This document shows, piece after piece, positions 1 through 5,819 of a DNA stretch of 6,671 nucleotides. The notes beneath the pieces were generated by a model that was not told the DNA's origin, did not search any database, and was given only the letters and a program-made list of their open reading frames with translations. Each line of letters begins with the position of its first letter. Position 1 is the first letter of the stretch. The position numbers and the translations under genes were made by a program. Source of the stretch: JACMLD01 sp038229695 (lineage in GTDB: Bacteria; Bacteroidota; Bacteroidia; Chitinophagales; Chitinophagaceae); the NCBI GenBank assembly GCA_038229695.1, contig JBBROE010000162.1:1-6671 (forward strand), read 5' to 3'.

Positions 1-1
1 G

Positions 2-343
2 ACCCGCCTTTTTTCGAATTTATTCGAAAACGCTGTCCGTCATACGCCTGCCGACGGCGAGATTGCAGTCACCGCACGGCAAGTTGGAGCCCAGATTATT
101 ATCGAAATCGCCGATACGGGGGGCGGCATCGCGCCCGAACATTTGCCGCATGTTACCGAACGGTTTTACCGGGTCGAGGGAAAGAATGAAAAAACGTTCC
201 CGGGTTTCGGGATTGGCCTGTTCATCGCGGCAGAGATAATTCATCGTCACCAGGGTAAAGTAGGTGTAAAAAGTGAACCGGGAAAAGGTTCGGTCTTTTC
301 ATTCAGGCTTCCTGCCCTGAACCAACCCCTTTCCCCGGTCTGA
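2..343 (+). CDS. Sensor histidine kinase, C-terminal ATP-binding part (5' end outside window)
   Basis: This is the C-terminal 113 residues of a two-component sensor histidine kinase, which autophosphorylates on a histidine and passes the phosphate to a response regulator. Only the HATPase_c (GHKL) domain is in the window. Visible motifs, numbered from the first in-window codon, are the N box (NLFENAVRH, 6-14), the G1 box (DTGGGI, 38-43), the F box (ERFYRV, 53-58) and the G2 box (GFGIGLFIA, 68-76). The domain then closes with HQGKVGVKSEPGKGSVFSFRLP. The G2 box reads GFGIGL where GxGLGL is usual, a common conservative variant. The first in-window residues already belong to the N box, so the phospho-accepting H box, any sensor region and the start codon lie upstream of base 1. 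The gene ends TGA at 341-343, with an in-frame TAG directly after. Its partner regulator is not visible. The kinase assignment is secure; the signal sensed is unknown. Confidence 0.93.
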   Translation, partial: TRLFSNLFENAVRHTPADGEIAVTARQVGAQIIIEIADTGGGIAPEHLPHVTERFYRVEGKNEKTFPGFGIGLFIAAEIIHRHQGKVGVKSEPGKGSVFSFRLPALNQPLSPV

Positions 344-359
344 TAGATGATACGCCAGG

Positions 360-869
360 TTAATTTTGGTAAACACCGGCTGTTTCAAACGCAATAAAGT
401 TTACCACTTCTTTTTTCCGGTTAAACAACGGGTAACCTTCAATACGGCAGTGATACAATTCGCCACTTTTTTTGTAATTAATAAGCGACACTTCGAAATG
501 TTCTCTCGCCTGGACGGCTTTGCGAATGTGCTGACGGGCGGTATCCGTTGTGGCTTCACCCTGGAACATACGCGGATAATTGCCAATTACGTCTTCCACG
601 TGGTAACCATTCATGGCAGTAATGTTACTGCTGGCAAAAATGATATGCAGGGAAGGATCGGTAACCAAAATGACCTTACCCTGATTAAGCAGCTTATCCC
701 CCATATCCCATTTAAGGTTCCAGGTATTACGCGTCGACAGTTGCTCCAGTTTCTGCCGGTCCCCCGCAAGCGCCATCTTACGATAGTAGCTATCCATAAA
801 TATATCCCAGCAATGAAGCGGGGCCGAGATCCATTCCCGCTCTCCTGTCTCGGCTAACTCATTTCCCAT
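360..869 (-). CDS. Single-domain PAS protein, LOV-like but lacking the photoactive cysteine
   Basis: This 169-residue protein has a helical N-terminal segment (about 1-64) and one PAS/PAC domain (about 65-165), with no signal peptide, membrane segment or output domain, so it is probably cytoplasmic. The PAS core resembles phototropin-type LOV domains: VTDPSLHIIFAS (69-80), GYHVEDVIG (88-96), NYPRMFQG (97-104), then LINYKKSG (129-136). In LOV domains the motif GxNCRFLQG carries the cysteine that bonds to FMN; here that position is Pro99. Two other flavin contacts also differ: the Asn of FWN is Cys141 and the Gln near the end is Glu162, while Asn131 of NYKKSG is kept. Classical LOV photochemistry is therefore unlikely; another ligand, redox sensing or a protein-interaction role is possible. 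The start is the ATG at 867-869 with an A/T-rich leader. It converges on the kinase gene (16-base gap) and lies about 100 bases downstream of the btuG-like gene, behind a likely terminator, so it probably has its own promoter; I found no TAnnTTTG box for it. Confidence 0.85.
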   Translation of the reverse strand: MGNELAETGEREWISAPLHCWDIFMDSYYRKMALAGDRQKLEQLSTRNTWNLKWDMGDKLLNQGKVILVTDPSLHIIFASSNITAMNGYHVEDVIGNYPRMFQGEATTDTARQHIRKAVQAREHFEVSLINYKKSGELYHCRIEGYPLFNRKKEVVNFIAFETAGVYQN

Positions 870-942
870 AGGTTAAATTAAAACTGTATATAAATGATTT
901 TCAATACTTTCTGAAAAAACAGGACACCCATCTCTTCAAACA

Positions 943-978
943 ACAAAAAATCCTGATAAAGGTTTATTATTTTATCAG
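943..978 (-). terminator. Intrinsic terminator of the btuB-btuG unit, overlapping the btuG stop codon
   Basis: A perfect 8-base inverted repeat, CTGATAAA (953-960) and TTTATCAG (971-978), has a 10-base loop that contains the TAA stop of the lipoprotein gene (967-969). Read on the minus strand, the stem is followed after two bases by six T (945-950). The stem is A/U-rich, with only two G-C pairs, so it is weaker than the one near 4540. It sits exactly where an operon end is expected. Confidence 0.5.
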
Positions 979-2034
979 CGCAATCGTATTCGGGTTGAGC
1001 CCGGGTGCAACGGAAAATGAAAATTTCTTCTTCCCCGTTTTATCGAAGCAGTAGACCTGGCCGGCAGACACATAGTCGACTGCATCAGTTATATATACTT
1101 CGCCATTGGCGGGGTCAACCGTGAGGCCGTAGGGAACTTTCAGCGTGGTACCATCGGTAATAAAGTTCGACCGGGTCTGGCTGAAATCACCGGGATTCAA
1201 TATGCGTACAAAAGGAGACCCCAGGTAGCCGCCGGTGACGTACAACAGGCCATTGTAACTGCGTATTTTACCCACGGCAGTATCAGCCTTTTTGAGAACG
1301 GACAGCGAAGCTGCGCTGAACTTTACCAGGGAAGGCCCATGCGACCCATAATCGCCGGTACAGGATACATAGATATTTCCGTCAGCATCCGCGGCGATGC
1401 TTCCCGGGTTAAGCCCGACGGTAATTTTCTTCGTTTCTGAGAAAGACCCGAGATCTACCACAGAGACCGTCGAATCAAAAACAGGTTGCAGACCGCCTGA
1501 ATTGGCGACGAAGAGCTTGTCGCCGTACACAGCCAGCTGTTCCGGGTTGGCCCCGACGGTAATAAATTTTTCAACCAGGAGCGACGTGGTGTCGATCACA
1601 GCCACTGTTCCATCGTAGGCGCTTACCAGAACTTTATTTTTGTAAGCGACGGCAAACCGCGGTTGCCTCGGAGCGTTGCTGGCTGTTTTGAAATCAATCT
1701 TTTTGATTTCTTTCGCGGTGATCTTATCAGCCACTTCCACATAACTGGAAACATTCATCACGATATAGATTTTTCCGCCATAAATCAGCAGGTCGTTTCC
1801 GGTATCGCCGAGTTTACTCCCATTGGCAAGTGCGAAATAATCGGTAGTGGCTGTACCCGCGGAAGAATTATAGAAGGAAAGTGTGGTGTTGTTCTGGTTG
1901 TAGGTGCCTTCACTGAGCACATAAGCCCCGGTGGTTACGGTGGGTACCGCGACCTGGGGATTGTTTTCTTTTGAACAGGAAACCAACAACTGGACGGCGG
2001 CGAACAAGTACAAGGCGTAAATAATCTTTTTCAT
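967..2034 (-). CDS. btuG: BtuG-like surface lipoprotein, YncE-type beta-propeller, probable corrinoid binding
   Basis: This 355-residue lipoprotein starts with a lysine-headed hydrophobic signal peptide ending in a lipobox, LVSC, with the lipidated cysteine at residue 20. The tail after it (SKENN) is only loosely like the Bacteroidota surface-export signal. The rest is one beta-propeller built of YVTN/YncE-type repeats, seen as recurring G-x-NP turns (GANP 161-164, GLNP 207-210, GLNP 345-348) and strands such as VAVIDTTSLLVEKFITV and VSVVDLGSFSETKKITV. The mature N-terminus (GAYVLSEGTYNQNN) is typical of the Bacteroidota DUF5074/YncE lipoproteins. In Bacteroides, BtuG proteins of this type bind cobalamin at the cell surface with very high affinity and sit on the BtuB channel. 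Its placement 7 bases behind a BtuB-like receptor under a cobalamin riboswitch makes the same role likely here. Ligand-contact residues cannot be judged by eye. A non-B12 propeller lipoprotein is the main alternative. Confidence 0.87.
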   Translation of the reverse strand: MKKIIYALYLFAAVQLLVSCSKENNPQVAVPTVTTGAYVLSEGTYNQNNTTLSFYNSSAGTATTDYFALANGSKLGDTGNDLLIYGGKIYIVMNVSSYVEVADKITAKEIKKIDFKTASNAPRQPRFAVAYKNKVLVSAYDGTVAVIDTTSLLVEKFITVGANPEQLAVYGDKLFVANSGGLQPVFDSTVSVVDLGSFSETKKITVGLNPGSIAADADGNIYVSCTGDYGSHGPSLVKFSAASLSVLKKADTAVGKIRSYNGLLYVTGGYLGSPFVRILNPGDFSQTRSNFITDGTTLKVPYGLTVDPANGEVYITDAVDYVSAGQVYCFDKTGKKKFSFSVAPGLNPNTIALIK

Positions 2035-2041
2035 GGTTGTA

Positions 2042-4081
2042 TTATAATTGATTGAATAAAATGGTAAGTCGGAAAGACCGGCCGGGCATCGGGTAATAGC
2101 GAACGATATCGTAGCGCTGGTTGGTAAAATCCAGTAAGGCGGCCTTTACCGAAACAGGAATTTTTTCGAACTTAAAGCGGTAGGCCACGGATAGATCGGG
2201 GGTGTACCAGGCCGGTAACCGGTTATAATTGTTATTTTCTCCGAGCGTATACCGGTTGCTGGAAAACAAGAGGCTGCCCGCCACTGTCCACCGCTGCCAT
2301 TCCGCCGACAGTATCCCGGAGCCGGACTGGTCGGGCGTATAGGGTATCCTGTTTTTCCAGGTTCCCGAAGAAGGGTCACTTACATCGATCGCGTGCTGCA
2401 GGGTGAGTGCCAGCCGGGCAGACATGGTGAGGCCGCCAGTGAGCAACCGCGAAACGGCTGCATTTACATCGATACCCGTGATACGTGTCTTCCCGAGGTT
2501 GAGTGTCGTCCAGGTAAACAAGTTCTGGTTCGGTACCGTGATAATTTTATCAGTAACGAAGTTGTAATAGGCGTCAGCCGTTATGCTTACCTGGTAATCA
2601 CCGAGGTTTTTTTCCCAGGTGACGCCCCCATTGATTTGCCGGCTGAGTTCTGGTTTCAGGTTGCTGTTTCCCACAAAGCCGTAATATAAATCTGTGAATG
2701 TCGGCACGCGGTAAACCGCCTTGTAAAATAACCGCAGGAGCCATGCCCTGGCGGGCGTAAATTTCAGAGCTACAGCGGGGGTAAAGCGCTGCCTGGAAAC
2801 GGCCGCCTGGCCGTTTCGCGGATCGTCATGGAAGGACGCATACAGTACTTCCGCCCGGAACTGCCATTTTCTTACCTGGTAACGAATCGAAATATTATCC
2901 CAAAGGCTCAGCCGGACCGGGCTGCCGGCATGTCCATAATCACCCCGCAGGCTTGTATAGGCTGCGTCGGCAGCAGCATCGATCATCAACTGTTCTGAAA
3001 GGCGTTTACGCAACGCAACGCTGGCGAAACCTTCCTGAAGCGTGTAGCGATTATCCAGGCCGCCCTGGTTATTCAGGAAGTCCGGGTCGGTGTAGCGCGA
3101 CCAGTTGCGCGAATATTTGGCAAGGAACAACGCCTGCGTATTGACGTTAATATATTTTCTAAAACGCAATTGCGAGAATTGATTATTTTCTCTGAGGCGC
3201 TGCGTTGATCGGTTGTTGAAAAAAACGATGGCGCCAGGTAATCCCCTGACGCCCCCCCCTGCGCCGGATTTGACCTGGAAGGAGGAACTGTCGGCAAATA
3301 ATTTCAACAGGTTCACTTCTGCCTGGTATGACTTTACATCGGCATTTCCCCGCCTGGTTTGGGTGCTGTAAGATCCATTGTCAATCGTAAAAGGATAATT
3401 CCCTGCAGCAGACAAGGCGGTGACATCGACGGCCACGACCAGATGGTGCGGGAGGGCTTTGGAAATCCCGAGCGCCGGTTGCCAGAGCTGATTGGATCCG
3501 TATGTAATTCCGCCGGTTACATGCTGCACCGGGCTGTCGGGATACCGGAAAGAAATGGTTTGCAGTTGCAGTGTGGCCGCGGATGCAGCAGCACGTGCAG
3601 GCGCCAGTTCAGCCAGGAAACTACCCGGCAGTACCTGCATCAATTGAAGAAACTGGCTGGAAAAACGGCCGAGATCAACCTGGCCGGACTGCATATCGGC
3701 TACAGGAATGCCATCGTACAATATCCCTGTGGCAGCTGCACCGAGGCTGCGAACAGAAACTGTTTTCAAACCGCCAATGCCACCGTAATCTTTTACCAGC
3801 ACGCCGGAGAAATAGCGGGCGGCATCTGCCGCCGAAAGAATGTTGATGCGATCCAGTTGCGCACGGTTAAGCGACTGTACCGGGGTACTCATACGGGTAT
3901 CGGCAGATTTATTGGCCGTTATCCTGACAGACGGCAAGACCATCGCGCTGTCCCTCCGCTGCGCGCAGGTCGTCATGGGAATAAGCAGGAGTGTGCCACC
4001 GGTCGACAGCATGGCAGCGACGCCCCGGGCGACCCGGAGCAAAAAACAAATGATGCGCAAAAGTTTTCTGGCCAATTGCAT
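2042..4081 (-). CDS. btuB: BtuB-like TonB-dependent outer-membrane cobalamin receptor
   Basis: This gene encodes a TonB-dependent receptor of 679 residues from the chosen start, which would pull corrinoids through the outer membrane using TonB/ExbBD energy. A long signal sequence ends near TTCA-Q (about residue 40). A TonB-box-like stretch follows (VLPSVRITA, 48-56), then a plug domain (about 60-180) with SVRSLG (109-114), YDGIPV (122-127) and QSGQVDL (131-137). The rest is an alternating-strand barrel ending in SFRLTILFNQL. There is no N-terminal carboxypeptidase-like domain, so it is a BtuB/FepA-type receptor rather than a SusC-type one. I chose the ATG at 4079-4081 because the signal peptide then begins MQLARK; an upstream in-frame ATG at 4151-4153 would add 24 polar residues before it (703 in all). 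Cobalamin specificity is inferred from the riboswitch upstream and the BtuG-like gene 7 bases downstream. E. coli BtuB is somewhat shorter, about 600 residues. Confidence 0.92.
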   Translation of the reverse strand: MQLARKLLRIICFLLRVARGVAAMLSTGGTLLLIPMTTCAQRRDSAMVLPSVRITANKSADTRMSTPVQSLNRAQLDRINILSAADAARYFSGVLVKDYGGIGGLKTVSVRSLGAAATGILYDGIPVADMQSGQVDLGRFSSQFLQLMQVLPGSFLAELAPARAAASAATLQLQTISFRYPDSPVQHVTGGITYGSNQLWQPALGISKALPHHLVVAVDVTALSAAGNYPFTIDNGSYSTQTRRGNADVKSYQAEVNLLKLFADSSSFQVKSGAGGGVRGLPGAIVFFNNRSTQRLRENNQFSQLRFRKYINVNTQALFLAKYSRNWSRYTDPDFLNNQGGLDNRYTLQEGFASVALRKRLSEQLMIDAAADAAYTSLRGDYGHAGSPVRLSLWDNISIRYQVRKWQFRAEVLYASFHDDPRNGQAAVSRQRFTPAVALKFTPARAWLLRLFYKAVYRVPTFTDLYYGFVGNSNLKPELSRQINGGVTWEKNLGDYQVSITADAYYNFVTDKIITVPNQNLFTWTTLNLGKTRITGIDVNAAVSRLLTGGLTMSARLALTLQHAIDVSDPSSGTWKNRIPYTPDQSGSGILSAEWQRWTVAGSLLFSSNRYTLGENNNYNRLPAWYTPDLSVAYRFKFEKIPVSVKAALLDFTNQRYDIVRYYPMPGRSFRLTILFNQL

Positions 4082-4221
4082 AAAAAGTGGACCCTGCCTT
4101 TTTTTACGGGCAATCGGTGAAAGATGGTTTACACCCTGCAAAAACAAATGCATGAAATTACGGTCCGTAAAACGGCAACATTTGTTTCACAGCCCTTTTC
4201 CCCGAAAGCTGGTGAACATGT
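4082..4221 (-). promoter_or_regulatory. Leader between riboswitch aptamer and btuB start (probable expression platform)
   Basis: These 140 bases should carry the switch that turns ligand binding into control of btuB. No hairpin plus T-run is evident, so translational control seems more likely than termination. Visible structure: a 7-pair stem with two G-U pairs and an 8-base loop at 4190-4211, right behind the aptamer's P1; a small CCGT-TTT-ACGG hairpin further on; and GGCAGGGTC (minus strand, 4098-4090) about ten bases before the ATG, which is nearly complementary to the aptamer's B12 box. Two tiny upstream ORFs lie here, 4219-4187 (10 codons) and 4181-4158 (7 codons); both could be chance. 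Confidence 0.5.
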
Positions 4222-4404
4222 CTGATACGGCAGGTCTTCTGACTTAAAGCACAGTGTTAGGGTCTTCCCATGCGGCTTCGCACAGTGACCTGTAGTTAAA
4301 ACTGTTGCACCTTGCGGTGGGCTTTTTACAGCTGCGGGACAGTCCCGGATTTACACCGGATTCCCTTTTAATACCGGGTTGTCGAACCCGGTAACCAGTA
4401 ACAG
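4222..4404 (-). promoter_or_regulatory. Cobalamin (adenosylcobalamin-type) riboswitch aptamer
   Basis: Read on the minus strand this matches the conserved cobalamin riboswitch core in the right order. P2 is an 8-pair stem, ACCGGGTT and AACCCGGT, around CGAC. It is followed by TTAAAAGGGAATCCGGTG and AAATCC, then the near-invariant GACTGTCCCGCAGCTGTAA, then CACTG and GCATGGGAAG, and finally the B12 box GTCAGAAGACCTGCC (4243-4229). The closing P1 can be drawn as CTGTTAC (4404-4398) with GTATCAG (4228-4222), with a single U-U mismatch. In Bacteroidota such elements usually repress B12 uptake genes when cobalamin is plentiful. Here it precedes the btuB-like and btuG-like genes, and it is the strongest evidence for their substrate. 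An octamer, CACTGTGC, occurs twice inside it (4287-4280 and 4256-4249). Confidence 0.94.
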
Positions 4405-4408
4405 GCGC

Positions 4409-4416
4409 CAAATATA
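4409..4416 (-). promoter_or_regulatory. Predicted -7 promoter box for the riboswitch-btuB-btuG transcript
   Basis: The minus strand reads TATATTTG, an exact match to the Bacteroidota housekeeping -7 consensus TAnnTTTG. Transcription would begin about 5-8 bases further on, near 4404-4402, which is exactly the first base of the riboswitch P1 stem as drawn. A good -33 TTG is not seen at the expected distance, so the assignment rests on the -7 box and its position. Confidence 0.55.
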
Positions 4417-4707
4417 GCACAATAAAATATCCGCAGCCATACCGGGGAAAAAAGGATTAGCACCTACGTTGAAAGTTTTATACAAAAAATGCGGGGCAAT
4501 GCTGCCGCTGCGGACTGACCTTGTTACCAAAAAAGACGCCCCGGTAGAAACCGGGGCGGTAAACATGAGAAAATTCTGCTTTGCCTTCGGAGATAAAATT
4601 ACCCGGGTAGTGTCAACAAATGGTTACGCCAGTGTGATCAATCGGTAATGAACGGGAAAACGGGCAAGCCCGTTCATCCGTGCCGTTTTCCTTATATTCA
4701 AGAAAAA
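4417..4707. other. Divergent intergenic region without a convincing gene
   Basis: These 291 bases separate the riboswitch promoter (minus) from the hydrolase gene (plus). I see no supportable protein gene; a minus-strand reading frame starting at 4566 runs into the riboswitch and has no protein-like features. The stretch holds the strong minus-strand terminator at 4529-4558 and an inverted repeat at 4648-4677 (ATGAACGGG and CCCGTTCAT), with a nested stem AACGGG-CTTG-CCCGTT on the minus strand (4674-4659). The hydrolase promoter must lie here, but I found no clear TAnnTTTG box on the plus strand. Confidence 0.6.
4529..4558 (-). terminator. Strong intrinsic terminator on the minus strand, with no gene in front of it
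   Basis: A perfect 9-pair stem, CGCCCCGGT (4537-4545) and ACCGGGGCG (4550-4558), closes a 4-base loop (4546-4549). On the minus strand it is followed by TC and then six T (4534-4529). On the plus strand no T-run follows, so it works in one direction only. The only sequence it could terminate is antisense to the hydrolase start or a short RNA from about 4560-4700. It would also shield the riboswitch promoter from read-through. Confidence 0.78.
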
Positions 4708-5772
4708 ATGGCGCGCATGTCAACCTATGATAAGCTGCTTATCCTATTTACTTTATGCCCCGTATGGCTTATCGCACAGCCCGGAACGACTATCCCGACA
4801 ACAGTGGTGCGCGCTGATTTTCATCGCCTCATCGAACATGAGCAGGTATTGCCGGAAGCTATGTTCAGCCTGACTGTAAGTGATTCTTTACGCATTGAAA
4901 GCGGGTATTTTAATGCTGCGCAGGGCGAGCGCGTGCCGGTCCTGATTTACCGGCCGCCCCATTCGGAGGGTAGACCACTGCCCGTGGTGATTTGCCTGCA
5001 TGGCACTGGTGGCAATAAAGACCAGCCAGAAATAACCGGCCTGCTGTACCGGCTCTCAAAAATAGGGTTTATGGCCGTGGCGATCGATGGGCGGTTCCAC
5101 GGCGGGCGGGCCGGGGGCCAACCCGGCGCCAATGCATACACAGCAGCTTGTATTGCCGCCTGGGAAAATGACAACCCCTCCCGGCAAACCCATCCTTTCT
5201 TTTTTGATACCGTCTATGATGTATGGCGGTTAGTGGACTACCTCTGCGGCCGCCCGGATGTCGACAGTTTGCGCATAGGCCTTACCGGTATATCAAAAGG
5301 GGGCATCGAAACCTGGATGGCGGCAGCTACCGATACCCGGATTAAGGTAGTTGTACCTGTTATCGCCGTCCAGAGTTTTCGCTGGTCGCTGGACAATGAC
5401 CGCTGGCAGGGCCGCGCCCACACCATATGGGCTGCCCACCAACGCGCTGCCATCGATTTGGGAGACAGTGCAGTGAACCGGGCCAACGTAAAGAGATTGT
5501 GGGATAAACTATTACCTCATATCACCGATGAATTCGACTGCCCTTCGATGCTCCGCCTAATTGCGCCGCGGCCAATGCTTATTTTGAATACGGAACTGGA
5601 TGCCAACTGCCCCGTTCGCGGTGCGGAGATAGCCTATCGCGCAGCCTCGGCGGAATACGCGGCCCGCCAGGCTGAAGACCACCTTTTCATGGATATCGAA
5701 CCGGGCCAGGCCCACACATTTACAGCGCGGCACCGCGAAATGATGCTTGAATTTTTCAAGAAATGGCTTTGA
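4708..5772 (+). CDS. Secreted alpha/beta hydrolase (dienelactone hydrolase / acetyl-xylan-esterase-like)
   Basis: This 354-residue protein has an N-terminal Sec signal (hydrophobic KLLILFTLCPVWLIA, probable cut before Gln24), so it should act in the periplasm or outside the cell. The alpha/beta-hydrolase signs are clear: PVVICLHGTGG with the oxyanion-hole region at 98-102, the nucleophile elbow GISKG with Ser196, a candidate acid Asp298 in LNTELDANCPV, and a candidate base His336 in PGQAHTF. The spacing fits a Ser-Asp-His triad and a small-molecule esterase or peptidase of the dienelactone hydrolase / acetyl esterase group; the substrate cannot be told. I chose the ATG at 4708-4710 because it gives a normal signal peptide and follows an A-rich leader (AAGAAAAA). 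The ATG at 4717 is nearly as good, and one at 4648 would add 20 polar residues and start inside an inverted repeat. The next gene follows after 47 bases on the same strand, so the two may be co-transcribed. Confidence 0.88.
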   Translation: MARMSTYDKLLILFTLCPVWLIAQPGTTIPTTVVRADFHRLIEHEQVLPEAMFSLTVSDSLRIESGYFNAAQGERVPVLIYRPPHSEGRPLPVVICLHGTGGNKDQPEITGLLYRLSKIGFMAVAIDGRFHGGRAGGQPGANAYTAACIAAWENDNPSRQTHPFFFDTVYDVWRLVDYLCGRPDVDSLRIGLTGISKGGIETWMAAATDTRIKVVVPVIAVQSFRWSLDNDRWQGRAHTIWAAHQRAAIDLGDSAVNRANVKRLWDKLLPHITDEFDCPSMLRLIAPRPMLILNTELDANCPVRGAEIAYRAASAEYAARQAEDHLFMDIEPGQAHTFTARHREMMLEFFKKWL

Positions 5773-5819
5773 TTAAAATGCAGTGTAAACCCGGTCCATT
5801 AAACTATAAAAGTTAGGGC

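Noticed and set aside
368..416. Possible kinase-gene terminator: GGTAAAC (368-374) with GTTTACC (399-405), then a T-run at 411-416
   Set aside because: The loop is 24 bases long, the stem is weak and the T-run begins five bases after it, so I do not count it as a terminator.
366..857. Plus-strand 163-codon frame opposite the PAS gene
   Set aside because: The minus-strand product is a clear PAS domain, while this translation resembles nothing, so it is a shadow frame.
4158..4181. Minus-strand 7-codon upstream ORF in the btuB leader
   Set aside because: It is too short to separate from chance, with no initiation signal that sets it apart.
3359..4247. Long plus-strand frames of 91 to 253 codons opposite btuB
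   Set aside because: They are antisense to a well-supported receptor gene, and their translations lack any recognisable domain; G/C-rich coding DNA makes such shadows.
4249..4287. Repeated octamer GCACAGTG at 4249-4256 and 4280-4287
   Set aside because: Both copies fall in conserved or adjacent riboswitch sequence and are better explained by aptamer structure than as a regulator binding pair.
4351..4566. Minus-strand 71-codon frame across the riboswitch promoter
   Set aside because: It overlaps the terminator stem, the -7 box and the riboswitch P2, and its translation shows no domain or signal pattern.
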